Shown: positions 22,210 to 34,000 of the stretch, piece by piece
How positions within the stretch are numbered: position 1 is the first letter of the stretch
How the letters are laid out: each line of letters begins with the position of its first letter
From: Siphonodentalium dalli
Taxonomy: Eukaryota; Mollusca; Scaphopoda; Gadilida; Siphonodentaliidae
Length of the DNA stretch: 64,000 bases
Direction of reading: 5' to 3'
Assembly: GCA_032622095.1 (NCBI GenBank)
Contig: CP136069.1
Span: 10,806,036-10,870,035 of the forward strand
Notes under the pieces: generated by a model
Databases searched by the model: none
What the model was told of the DNA's origin: nothing
Seen by the model: the letters and a program-made list of their open reading frames with translations, nothing else
Program-made: the position numbers and the translations under genes

Positions 22210-23745
22210 TATAAAATATATGCCATATTATATACCATCGAACCCCCAGATTACATTATATTAAATATATGCCATATTATATACCATCGAATCCCCCAGA
22301 TTACATTATATAAAATATATGCCATATTATATACCATCGAACCCCCATAACACATTATATAAAATATATGTCATATTATATACCATCGAACCCCTATAAC
22401 ACATTATATAAAATATATGCCATATTATATACCATCGAACCCCCATAACACATTATATAAAATATATGCCATATTATATACCATCGAACCCCCATAACAC
22501 ATTATATAAAATATATGCCATAATATATACCATCGAACCCCCATAACACATTATATAAAATATATGTCATATTATATACCATTGAACCCCCATAACACAT
22601 TATATAAAATATATGTCATATTATATACCATCGAACCCCCAGATTACATTATATAAAATATATGCCATATTATATACCATTGAACCCCCATAACACATTA
22701 TATAAAATATATGCCATATTATATACCATCGAACCCCCAGATTACATTATATAAAATATATGCCATATTATATACCATTGAACCCCCATAACACATTATA
22801 TAAAATATATGCCATATTATATACCATCGAACCCCCATAACACATTATATAAAATATATGTCATATTATATACCATTGAACCCCCAGATTACATTATATA
22901 AAATATATGCCATATTATATACCATTGAACCCCCATAACACATTATATAAAATATATGCCATATTATATACCATCGAACCCCCATAACACATTATATAAA
23001 ATATATGCCATATTATATACCATCGAACCCCTATAACACATTATATAAAATATATGCCATATTATATACAATCGAACCCCCATAACACATTATATAAAAT
23101 ATATGTCATATTATATACCATTGAACCCCCAGATTACATTATATAAAATATATGCCATATTATATACCATTGAACCCCCATAACACATTATATAAAATAT
23201 ATGTCATATTATATACCATCGAACCCCCAGATTACATTATATAAAATATATGCCATATTATATACCATTGAACCCCCATAACACATTATATAAAATATAT
23301 GCCATATTATATACCATCGAACCCCCATAACACATTATATAAAATATATGCCATATTATATACCATTGAACCCCCATAACACATATAAAATATATGCCAT
23401 ATATATACCATCGAACCCCCATAACACATTATATAAAATATATGCCATATTATATACCATCGAACCCCCAGATTACATTATATAAAATATATGCCATATT
23501 ATATACCATCGAACCCCCAGATTACATTATATTAAATATATGCCATATTATATACCATCGAACCCCCAGATTACATTATATAAAATATATGCCATATTAT
23601 ATACCATCGAATCCCCATAACACATTATATAAAATATATGCCATATTATATACCATCGAACCCCCATAACACATTATATAAAATATATGCCATATTATAT
23701 ACCATCAAACCCCCATAACACATTATATAAAATATATGCCATATT
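22210..23745. repeat. 49-bp satellite, block 3 (about 31 units)
   Basis: Long homogeneous run of the 49-bp unit, with 'CATAACAC' and 'CAGATTAC' types interspersed and one shortened unit near 23383. No open frame of interest; all frames follow the repeat. Confidence 0.95.
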
Positions 23746-24288
23746 ATAAAGATATTATACAATGTTGTGTACAGTATGTGTTTTTCTTGTACGAGTCCAG
23801 GTTGTGGTGGAAGGTCATATTGGACGAGACACGCAGTGTCGAGTCCAACATGACTTTTCACCACAACCTGGACGAGTACAAGAAAAACTCATACTGTACA
23901 CAACATTGTATAATGACATTTTTATTATCCATCTGTATGTTTATCCAAATTTTGGGAATTTTAGTGGTTACTTTTGGTATTTGTCGGCACTTAATTCTCT
24001 ATTAAAGCCTGTATTGATCATCAGAATTTGGAACATTAAACACGGAAATGAAAAACAAAACTCAATGCGGAAGTGAAACATCTGCAAATCCACCAGTGTT
24101 GCACGCGCATCACAATTTCACCGATTCATTTCGCAAAAGTTAATTCGTGACGTCACAGAGTCCCGATAAAAAATCATATTGCACACTTGGGAGTCCAATA
24201 TGACATTCGGGAGTCCAATATGACTTTTCCAGGACTGTCACGTGGCGGCTTTTTCCCAATCGGAAATGGTGTTAGTTAAAGGGATGGA
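23746..24288. mobile_element. Insertion in satellite, fold-back element (short copy)
   Basis: Homologous to 19896-20763 but the two arms are close together (23760-23825 and 23846-23915). It ends 'AATGGTGTTAGTTAAAGGGA'. Flanks are satellite on the left and another insertion on the right. Confidence 0.75.
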
Positions 24289-24781
24289 TAACAAGAGGTG
24301 TGCACTCGAGTGCTAGCATACCCCCACCGTGGCAAATTAAACCCGCATTATCCGTAAACTCAACCAAAAAGATTTTTAACTTTAAAGAAAAATTCGGACT
24401 AATAATATCGATATGGTGTCACAAGAAGCTTGTACAGAAAAAATTATTCAAATCGGTTCATATTTGTTAAAGTTATTAAGTCAGACAGAATTTTCTAAGT
24501 CAAAATAAGTCGAAAATGAGGTGTAATATTACGAAAAACAGTCTGAGCCAATCCCTAGCCGCATCATGTAGAGAGGCTATTGTGAGAAGCATGTATACCA
24601 AAAATTATTGAAATTGGATCGAACCGCAATTAGCATCATGCGGAGATACCGTCCTAAGGAGATTGCATACAAAAAATTATTGAAATCGGTTCATAGTTGT
24701 TCGAGTTATGAGGTCGGACGGACGGACGGATGGACGCAGTCAATCCAGTATGCCCCCCATTTTCTTTGAAAGTGGGGGTAT
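24289..24781. repeat. Dispersed repeat inserted at the satellite edge
   Basis: Starts 'CAAGAGGTGTGCACTCGAGT', contains 'CGGACGGACGGACGG'-like DNA near 24715 and ends 'GAAAGTGGGGGTATAA'. 'CATACCCCCAC' near the start mirrors 'GTGGGGGTAT' at the end, so the ends may be short inverted repeats. Confidence 0.6.
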
Positions 24782-25775
24782 AATAATATATACCATCGAA
24801 CCCCCATAACACATTATATAAAATATATGTCATATTATATACCATCGAACCCCATAGCACATTATATAAAATATATGTCATAGTATATACCATCGAACCC
24901 CCATAACACATTTATTTAAAATATATGCCATATTATATACCATCGAACCCCCATAACACATTATATAAAATATATGCCATATTATATACCATCGAACCCC
25001 CATAACACATTATATAAAATATATGCCATATTATATACCATCAAACCCCCATAACACATTATATAAAATATATGCCATATTATATACCATCAAACCCCCA
25101 GATTACATTATATATAATATATGCCATATTATATACCATCGAACCCCCAGATTACATTATATAAAATATATGCCATATTATATTCCATGAACCCCCAGAT
25201 TACATTATATAAAATATATGCCATACTATATACCATCGAACCCCCAGATCACATTATATCAAATATATGCCATATTATATACCATCAAACCCCCATAACA
25301 CATTATATAAAATATATGCCATACTATATACCATCGAACCCCCAGAATACATTATATCAAATATATGCCATACTATATACCATCGAACCCCCAGATCACA
25401 TTATATCAAATATATGCCATACTATATACCATCGAACCCCCAGATCACATTATATAAAATATATGCCATACTATATACCATCGAACCCCCAGATTACATT
25501 ATATAAAATATATGCCATATTATATACCATCGAACCCCTATAACACATTATATAAAATATATGCCATATTAAATACCATTAAACCCCCATAACACATTAT
25601 ATAAAACATATGCCATATTATATACCATCAAACCCCCAGATTACATTATATATAATATATGCCATATTATATACCATCGAACCCCCAGATTACATTATAT
25701 AAAATATATGCCATACTATATACCATTGAACCCCCAGATTACATTATATAAAATATATGCCATATTATATACCAC
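24782..25775. repeat. 49-bp satellite, block 4 (about 20 units)
   Basis: Continues the satellite with more variants (CAGATCAC, CAGAATAC). The right edge runs without a break into 'CCACTTGAAAGAGGAAGC', the body of the TTAA element also seen at 27537-28188 (reverse) and 29351 onward. Confidence 0.94.
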
Positions 25776-26410
25776 TTGAAAGAGGAAGCTTCAGCACATT
25801 ATATTATCGACTTATTCGGTGTAATAAACTGCGAACATGTTGGTTCTGTTGAGTTGCCAACGTGTTTTGTCATCAAGATTGAAGTAAAAATCAGTATTAT
25901 TTTCAATGCAGGGGGAATAACTCTCTATATTAAAGATTGAGTTCTTCCCCTTCCATTGAAAACGTTTGAATTCTGTTGCATTCTGGGTGGCAAATGAAGT
26001 CATTCAATGATTTCAGCAGTTTTCTATTTCTCTGTGGGCATCTTCTGAGACACAAATGTTTCAAATAGTGATGAATTTTTAATCATATTTTATGGCATAG
26101 ATTGTTAATATATTGTTAACATAAGATATTAATGTGGTTTGAGTGTGTTTTATTGAGGAGTATGTCGCTGTGGCCGTTCAAGGACTTTAAATTATTCATG
26201 ATTCACACAATGCACCCAACGTCCACATTGGTTTCCCCTTCAATAAAATACTCAAAACTATATTCATTTCATAGCGAAATTAAGGGTTTTATAGACCACT
26301 GATTCTTATGCTTTGTCAATGGCAATCTCAAAGACTTCTGTTGTTATATTAAATTTGAATATCATTAAAAAATAAAAGCCCAGTCAATATAATGTAGAAG
26401 AGATACATCA
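25776..26410. mobile_element. Body of the TTAA element that gave rise to the 49-bp satellite
   Basis: 25776-26110 is homologous to the reverse complement of 27541-28110: shared 'TGAAAGAGGAA', 'GTAATAAACT', 'CCCCTTCCATTGAAAA', 'ATTTTATGGCAT'. The outer TIR of this copy was not found. After about 26115 no feature is seen. Confidence 0.7.
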
Positions 26411-26754
26411 TTAACCCTTTACCCAACAGAATTGCACTGTGCCAATGCATTCTCTTATATATGCGAGTCGACCATAGGTCGCCTCGCATATATAAGAGAA
26501 TGCATTGGCTTAACACATTAATTTTTTTTTAGGCCAATACATTCTCTTATATATGCGAGGCGACCTATGGTCGACTCGCATATATAAGAGAATGCATTGG
26601 CACAGGGCATAACTGTAACTATCACAATGTGGTCAAGGAGCCGGTTCCAATGATATCCATATGTGTATGGTTTTATTGAGACAGACCGAAGATATTTTAG
26701 GCTGTTGAAGCTTTATTTGGCCGGTTTTGGCCGTTTTGTTGGGTAAAGGGTTAA
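26411..26754. mobile_element. TTAA-flanked MITE (P1)
   Basis: TTAACCCTTTACCCAACA to TGTTGGGTAAAGGGTTAA with two hairpin cassettes and a very short spacer between them. It shares its right TTAA with the next element. Confidence 0.88.
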
Positions 26755-27273
26755 CAGGTCAGGCACATCCTGTATTCCACTATTATAGTGGTATTTGACG
26801 ATTACCGTTTTGTTAATTTGATAAAAGAGGGATAATCCAAAATCATATGCTACCCAAATATTATTCAAAATCAGGTCGCACTTATTCGGTACCATGCATA
26901 TAGTTTGTCCAGGGGAATGATTTATCATGACGGCACACGATAAGCAACTCAATTAACATGCACTTAGTTGAAATATTGTTATGAAGGAGTGATTGTGTCA
27001 TCCTGCTATTGTCATTCAGAACGGGATATATTAGTAATATTATAATATTATTGAATATCAAAGCTGGCGCAAAAGATCGCGCAACGAATTTTGTCGGAAG
27101 ACTGTTCATTCGCTGCGATATTGTTAAGAGTAACATTGGGCTGTTCACTGGTATGCACCGTTTTCTATTCCCGACGCAGATAAAGGAAATATGAATATGT
27201 TATAGTCAAATATCACTATAATAGTGGAATATCACTATAATAGTGGAATTCACGATGTGCCTGACCTGTTTAA
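26751..27273. mobile_element. TIR element with 'CAGGTCAGGCAC' ends, TTAA on both sides
   Basis: TTAACAGGTCAGGCACATCC to GTGCCTGACCTGTTTAA, each end followed by the palindrome 'CCACTATTATAGTGG' or its match. Same family as 12741-13106. No transposase; the internal frames at 26713-27194 are not recognisable. Confidence 0.75.
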
Positions 27274-27540
27274 CCCTTTGAGTGCCAGGTCGATTTTTTT
27301 ATCAACCCATATACCCTGTGCCAATGCATTCTCTTATATATGCGAGTCGACCATAGGTCGCCTCGCATATATAAGAGAATGCATTGGCCTAACAATTTTT
27401 CATCATTTGTTGTTATTTTTTACAATTTTAATAAAAAAATTTAATCTAAAAAAAAAAAAGGTTTTTTATTTTTTTAGGGCCGATTTTACAGACCGTAAAT
27501 TAGGGCCGATGAGATCGGCCCCTGGCACTGAAAGGGTTAA
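27270..27540. mobile_element. TTAA-flanked MITE (P2)
   Basis: TTAACCCTTTGAGTGCCAGG to CCTGGCACTGAAAGGGTTAA. One hairpin cassette at 27320-27390 and 'GGGCCGATGAGATCGGCCCC' at the right end. Confidence 0.88.
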
Positions 27541-28188
27541 AGGCCCACTTAATTTTCCAGTCGCCAAATAATTTGTTTTATAGTGTCTTGATATACAATC
27601 AATGCCATAAAATATGATTAAAATACTATAATTCATCAACTAAAATACTATAATTCATCAAATTTTTGTTTTTTGTTTTTATATTTTTATTAGGATCCTG
27701 ATAAGCATATCTCATAAATAGGTGTACACATATTAATATATATATTATGATGGTTGATTATTATATTGAATCAAAATTCATCAAAATACTATAATTCATC
27801 AAAATACTAAATTCATCAAAATACTATAATTCATCAACATTTGGAACGTCATGTGTCTCATAAGGTGCCCATAGAGTAATAGAAAATAGCTGAAATCATA
27901 AAATCATTTCCCCCGTTATGGCTCCCAGAATGCAAACTATAGTTTTATTTTCAATGGAAGTGGAATAACTGTATATCTAAATATATAGAGTTGTTCCCCT
28001 TCCATTAAAACTAATATACATTGTGCAGAAAGTTGAGCATAGAACTGACATCGGTAACTCAACAAAAACAACATGTTCACACTTTATTACATCAAAGAAG
28101 TTGAAAATACAATGAGTTTCCTCTTTCAAATGGTATAAATATTTTATATAATGTGATCAGGGTGTTCGAAAATTAAGTGGGCCTTTAA
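27537..28188. mobile_element. TTAA-flanked element with 'AGGCCCACTTAATTTTC' TIR
   Basis: TTAAAGGCCCACTTAATTTTC and its exact complement GAAAATTAAGTGGGCCTTTAA form 21-bp ends including TTAA. Near its right end, read in reverse, is one unit-length sequence 'GATCACATTATATAAAATAT' next to 'CCATTTGAAAGAGG'. That is a single-copy relative of the 49-bp satellite unit. It also has an internal 'ATACTATAATTCATCA' microrepeat. Confidence 0.82.
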
Positions 28189-29110
28189 GGGCGTCTCTTA
28201 AAATAAAAAGGGGAATAGCCGTGTAAACATCATCGCACATCTTGCCCCTAGCTTGGAGTGGAAAACACTATCGAGAAAAATGTGATAATTTTAAACAGTA
28301 TTTTGGACAGAAATGAGTACCGGTATTGGAACATGTTTATTGTACCACGCTCTGTAATGCCGAACAAAATTAATGTTCTGTTTAACAGACACCATATTAG
28401 TTTCACGATAAACCTACTCCGAGTACAAGCGAAACAATATTGTACACGCTTGTCGTTCTAGAAAGTATCAAAGTTGGCCCTATATCTAACATATGTTTAA
28501 ATTTACTTGGAGTAGGCGAATCGAAAGCACTTTTAAAAAAAAGGGGGACTTCTCCCATCTCCCTATATTTAATATATATATCAGTTTGGGGGGTAAACAT
28601 ACTCCGAGTAACTCCGAGTACAGGCGAAACGATGCTGTTCACAGTCGCATGTCATTCGATAAAATATCAGTCTTTAAAAATTTATTTTCTCTCAGTGAAG
28701 TGAAAGAGCTCTCCAAAAATATTCCTCTCTCTACATATAAATAGGTGACACTTCACAGTTTGGTGCAGGGATTGGTGCAGAAATAAGGGGGGGGGGGGCA
28801 TCAATTCATTGAAAAATAACTGAAATGAGTTTTGGATCATGTTTATTGCGCTCTTTCATGCTGAACAAAATTAATGTTCCGATTCTCAGACACGTGCCTG
28901 CTCGCCAGCTACTTATTATTTGCCCACCAAAAATAAAAATAACTAGAGGTGTGACTGTCGCAATGGGACTAAAGATATCACCCCCTGGATGCTGAATTTC
29001 TAATACATGAAACAAGCTAGGGTTATGTTAAATAGCCTTGTTAATAGTGTGACATTATACTAGATACATCCATGAATCTCTGCTCTAGGTTCGACCGTAT
29101 ACATGTAGAT
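28189..29110. other. No gene recognised; weak internal duplication
   Basis: 'CATGTTTATTG' and 'GAACAAAATTAATGTTC' occur at about 28331-28380 and 28850-28880, so two diverged copies of something are present. 'ACTCCGAGTA' recurs around 28418-28620. A run of G lies near 28788. No known protein in any frame. Confidence 0.45.
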
Positions 29111-29114
29111 CATA

Positions 29115-29561
29115 CAGTAAAGCCCTAAATAATTGACTCCTTAACCACAGAAGAATTATGGGTAATTTTTCAGGATTTAGTTGGAAATATGGCTTGTTGC
29201 CATTCATCGGAAAGCTCTCCCTGAGTGAAAAACAAGACTTGGATTATGTGTGGTGTCTCTTGAAACATATTATCATAACTGTAATCTCAATCTCAATATG
29301 AGGGGGTCACCTTCAATACAGACGCTGATGATCCCAAGAAATGTTCACACTTAAAGACCCACTTAATTTTCGAACCCCAGACATATATATAAAAAATTAA
29401 ATATATGTCATATTATATGCTATTTGAAAGAGGAAGCACCAAAACATTGTATTTTCAACTTATTCGATGTAATAAACTGTGAACATATTTTTTTGTTGAG
29501 ATACCGACATGTGTTCTGTGCTGCAGTTTCTGCACAAAGTCTATTATTTAGGGCTTTACTG
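29115..29561. mobile_element. Palindromic mariner-like MITE split by an insertion (copy 4)
   Basis: The left half begins CAGTAAAGCCCTAAATAATT and stops at the palindrome centre near 29222; the right tip 'TTATTTAGGGCTTTACTG' is at 29545-29561. Between them (29351 onward) is part of the 'AGACCCACTTAATTTTCGAA' TTAA element including one satellite-like unit at about 29366-29420. Confidence 0.7.
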
Positions 29562-29691
29562 TATTCCACCCAGTCAAAACCTGAGAACATGTAACGTTGA
29601 AAACATAACATGGGGAATATATTTTTGTTTGTTAATACCTGTTGCTTAATAATTTATTCATCAGTAGACGAAGGTCCCAGCTCAAGATTAT

Positions 29692-29903
29692 ATTATTTAC
29701 ATGACTTTTGAGAGCCGATTATATTATTTACATGACTTTTGAGAGCCGATTATATTATTTACATGACTGAGAGCCGATTATATTATTTACATGACTTTTG
29801 AGAGCCGATTATATCATTTATATGACTTTGAGAGCCGATTATATTATTTACATGACTTTTGAGAGCCGATTATATTATTTACATGACTTTTGAGAGCCGA
29901 TTC
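29692..29903. repeat. Minisatellite, 31-bp unit, about 7 copies
   Basis: 'GATTATATTATTTACATGAC' followed by 'TTTTGAGAGCC' repeated about seven times; one copy lacks five bases. No gene nearby. Confidence 0.9.
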
Positions 29904-29933
29904 TGCGAGAAACATTTGTTCCCTGTCAGTAAT

Positions 29934-30178
29934 ATAACCCTTTGAGTGCCAGGTCCGATTTTTGTATCAACCCATATACCCTGTGCCAATGCATTCTCTT
30001 ATATATGCGAGTCGACCATAGGTCGCCTCGCATATATAAGAGAATGCATTGGCTTAACATTTTTTTTTTTTTTTTTTACAGTTTTTTACAATTTTAATAT
30101 ATTTTATTATATTCTTTAACAGACTTATTGTGTAGGTTTAGGGCCGATGAGATCGGCCCCTGGCACTCAAAGGGTTAA
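29934..30178. mobile_element. P2 MITE, left TTAA mutated
   Basis: ATAACCCTTTGAGTGCCAGG to CCTGGCACTCAAAGGGTTAA, one hairpin cassette. The left target reads ATAA. Confidence 0.85.
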
Positions 30179-31084
30179 CATCTATTGGCAAAGCTAGAGT
30201 AGAGATTCATGGCATGTTCTGTCACAGTCTAACAAAAACAGACCCCGTTTCATTTCAATCATTTACGGTCTGAGAACTCTCATGGTTAAAATTATTCCAA
30301 ACGAGAGAGATCTAGCCAGTACGCATGCAGCGAGCGATGCCTTGATTGACCAATGAATAGCTTCCTGAAAATTCAATTAATATTCATTTATTCATACAAG
30401 CCACACCCGCAGCATTTGACTGCAATCTCATGAAGTTATCGTATAAACTACACGTTAGTGTCGCGTATCTTAACTGACCGAACGTTGTACGTGTATGTTC
30501 AAAATCAAAACTAACGTTCGTTTATTCATAATTGGCAAATGTTCAGACAGAACATAACAGAATTGTATTTGCAAAGATATTAAAAAAAATAGTATTTTCT
30601 CCTAACCCAGTCGGATATGACGTGATATGACGTGAAGGATCATTACAACTTCGTAGTAAATTCCAAGCACGTATTGTAAACAAGGAGATGACTGCTGTAC
30701 AGCTCAATAAGATTTATGTAGCGTGCCTATCGCTATATTTTCATTACATTGTTCTTTGTTATATAGCGTCTGAATTGAGAAACTTGTATTCTGCATGTAG
30801 AGTGAAGCTATTAACCTTGAGAGCATTTTATTGTACGGAAATTGGTTAGAAGAAGAGTGACACGTGTGTAGATCTACGTATGTGTGTATGTAATGATAAA
30901 CACTGCCTTATGAATATTAGTGAGTTTTCACAAAAAAGGGAATTTCCCCTTCATCTCTGAAATCAGATTCCATGCGAGTGTCATCAGACGTACATGTAGA
31001 TGAAAGTTATGAATCGGAGTCTGGATATTTATCAGACTGGTTCTGTCACATCCAAGTTTATATAAACTTTATAAACTGAGCCAC
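30179..31084. other. Single-copy-looking gene-free stretch
   Basis: The longest part of the window in which I recognise no repeat. No protein family in any frame. 'GATATGACGTGATATGACGT' near 30614 is a short direct repeat. Confidence 0.45.
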
Positions 31085-34000
31085 ATGAACCCCTCCCCCT
31101 CAGGCGGTCAGTTCAGCCTGGACATTAATTAAGAGATGAACCCCTCCCCCTCAGGCGGTCAGTTCAGCCTGGACATTAATTAAGAGATGAACCCCTCCCC
31201 CTCAGGCGGTCAGTTCAGCCTGGACATTAATTAAGAGATGAACCCCTCCCCCTCAGGCGGTCAGTTCAGCCCGGACATTAATTAAGAGATGAACCCCTCC
31301 CCCTCAGGCGGTCAGTTCAGCCCGGACATTAATTAAGAGATGAACCCCTCCCCCTCAGGCGGTCAGTTCAGCCCGGACATTAATTAAGAGATGAACCCCT
31401 CCCCCTCAGGCGGTCAGTTCAGCCTGGACATTAATTAAGAGATGAACCCCTCCCCCTCAGGCGGTCAGTTCAGCCTGGACATTAATTAAGAGATGAACCC
31501 CTCCCCCTCAGGCGGTCAGTTCAGCCCGGACATTAATTAAGAGATGAACCCCTCCCCCTCAGGCGGTCAGTTCAGCCCGGACATTAATTAAGAGATGAAC
31601 CCCTCCCCCTCAGGCGGTCAGTTCAGCCCGGACATTAATTAAGAGATGAACCCCTCCCCCTCAGGCGGTCAGTTCAGCCCGGACATTAATTAAGAGATGA
31701 ACCCCTCCCCCTCAGGCGGTCAGTTCAGCCCGGACATTAATTAAGAGATGAACCCCTCCCCCTCAGGCGGTCAGTTCAGCCCGGACATTAATTAAGAGAT
31801 GAACCCCTCCCCCTCAGGCGGTCAGTTCAGCCTGGACATTAATTAAGAGATGAACCCCTCCCCCTCAGGCGGTCAGTTCAGCCCGGACATTAATTAAGAG
31901 ATGAACCCCTCCCCCTCAGGCGGTCAGTTCAGCCTGGACATTAATTAAGAGATGAACCCCTCCCCCTCAGGCGGTCAGTTCAGCCTGGACATTAATTAAG
32001 AGATGAACCCCTCCCCCTCAGGCGGTCAGTTCAGCCCGGACATTAATTAAGAGATGAACCCCTCCCCCTCAGGCGGTCAGTTCAGCCCGGACATTAATTA
32101 AGAGATGAACCCCTCCCCCTCAGGCGGTCAGTTCAGCCTGGACATTAATTAAGAGATGAACCCCTCCCCCTCAGGCGGTCAGTTCAGCCCGGACATTAAT
32201 TAAGAGATGAACCCCTCCCCCTCAGGCGGTCAGTTCAGCCCGGACATTAATTAAGAGATGAACCCCTCCCCCTCAGGCGGTCAGTTCAGCCTGGACATTA
32301 ATTAAGAGATGAACCCCTCCCCCTCAGGCGGTCAGTTCAGCCTGGACATTAATTAAGAGATGAACCCCTCCCCCTCAGGCGGTCAGTTCAGCCCGGACAT
32401 TAATTAAGAGATGAACCCCTCCCCCTCAGGCGGTCAGTTCAGCCCGGACATTAATTAAGAGATGAACCCCTCCCCCTCAGGCGGTCAGTTCAGCCCGGAC
32501 ATTAATTAAGAGATGAACCCCTCCCCCTCAGGCGGTCAGTTCAGCCCGGACATTAATTAAGAGATGAACCCCTCCCCCTCAGGCGGTCAGTTCAGCCTGG
32601 ACATTAATTAAGAGATGAACCCCTCCCCCTCAGGCGGTCAGTTCAGCCCGGACATTAATTAAGAGATGAACCCCTCCCCCTCAGGCGGTCAGTTCAGCCT
32701 GGACATTAATTAAGAGATGAACCCCTCCCCCTCAGGCGGTCAGTTCAGCCCGGACATTAATTAAGAGATGAACCCCTCCCCCTCAGGCGGTCAGTTCAGC
32801 CCGGACATTAATTAAGAGATGAACCCCTCCCCCTCAGGCGGTCAGTTCAGCCCGGACATTAATTAAGAGATGAACCCCTCCCCCTCAGGCGGTCAGTTCA
32901 GCCTGGACATTAATTAAGAGATGAACCCCTCCCCCTCAGGCGGTCAGTTCAGCCTGGACATTAATTAAGAGATGAACCCCTCCCCCTCAGGCGGTCAGTT
33001 CAGCCTGGACATTAATTAAGAGATGAACCCCTCCCCCTCAGGCGGTCAGTTCAGCCCGGACATTAATTAAGAGATGAACCCCTCCCCCTCAGGCGGTCAG
33101 TTCAGCCCGGACATTAATTAAGAGATGAACCCCTCCCCCTCAGGCGGTCAGTTCAGCCCGGACATTAATTAAGAGATGAACCCCTCCCCCTCAGGCGGTC
33201 AGTTCAGCCTGGACATTAATTAAGAGATGAACCCCTCCCCCTCAGGCGGTCAGTTCAGCCCGGACATTAATTAAGAGATGAACCCCTCCCCCTCAGGCGG
33301 TCAGTTCAGCCTGGACATTAATTAAGAGATGAACCCCTCCCCCTCAGGCGGTCAGTTCAGCCCGGACATTAATTAAGAGATGAACCCCTCCCCCTCAGGC
33401 GGTCAGTTCAGCCTGGACATTAATTAAGAGATGAACCCCTCCCCCTCAGGCGGTCAGTTCAGCCTGGACATTAATTAAGAGATGAACCCCTCCCCCTCAG
33501 GCGGTCAGTTCAGCCTGGACATTAATTAAGAGATGAACCCCTCCCCCTCAGGCGGTCAGTTCAGCCTGGACATTAATTAAGAGATGAACCCCTCCCCCTC
33601 AGGCGGTCAGTTCAGCCCGGACATTAATTAAGAGATGAACCCCTCCCCCTCAGGCGGTCAGTTCAGCCCGGACATTAATTAAGAGATGAACCCCTCCCCC
33701 TCAGGCGGTCAGTTCAGCCCGGACATTAATTAAGAGATGAACCCCTCCCCCTCAGGCGGTCAGTTCAGCCTGGACATTAATTAAGAGATGAACCCCTCCC
33801 CCTCAGGCGGTCAGTTCAGCCTGGACATTAATTAAGAGATGAACCCCTCCCCCTCAGGCGGTCAGTTCAGCCTGGACATTAATTAAGAGATGAACCCCTC
33901 CCCCTCAGGCGGTCAGTTCAGCCCGGACATTAATTAAGAGATGAACCCCTCCCCCTCAGGCGGTCAGTTCAGCCCGGACATTAATTAAGAGATGAACCCC

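Noticed and set aside
25121-25543. 140-codon frame with YIPSNPQITLYKIYAI repeats
   Set aside because: Follows the 49-bp satellite; frame is kept only because three units make 147 bp.
28258-28744. Possible exon with frames of 67-87 codons
   Set aside because: No recognisable family, poor splice context, and parts are duplicated at 28.8-29.0 kb.
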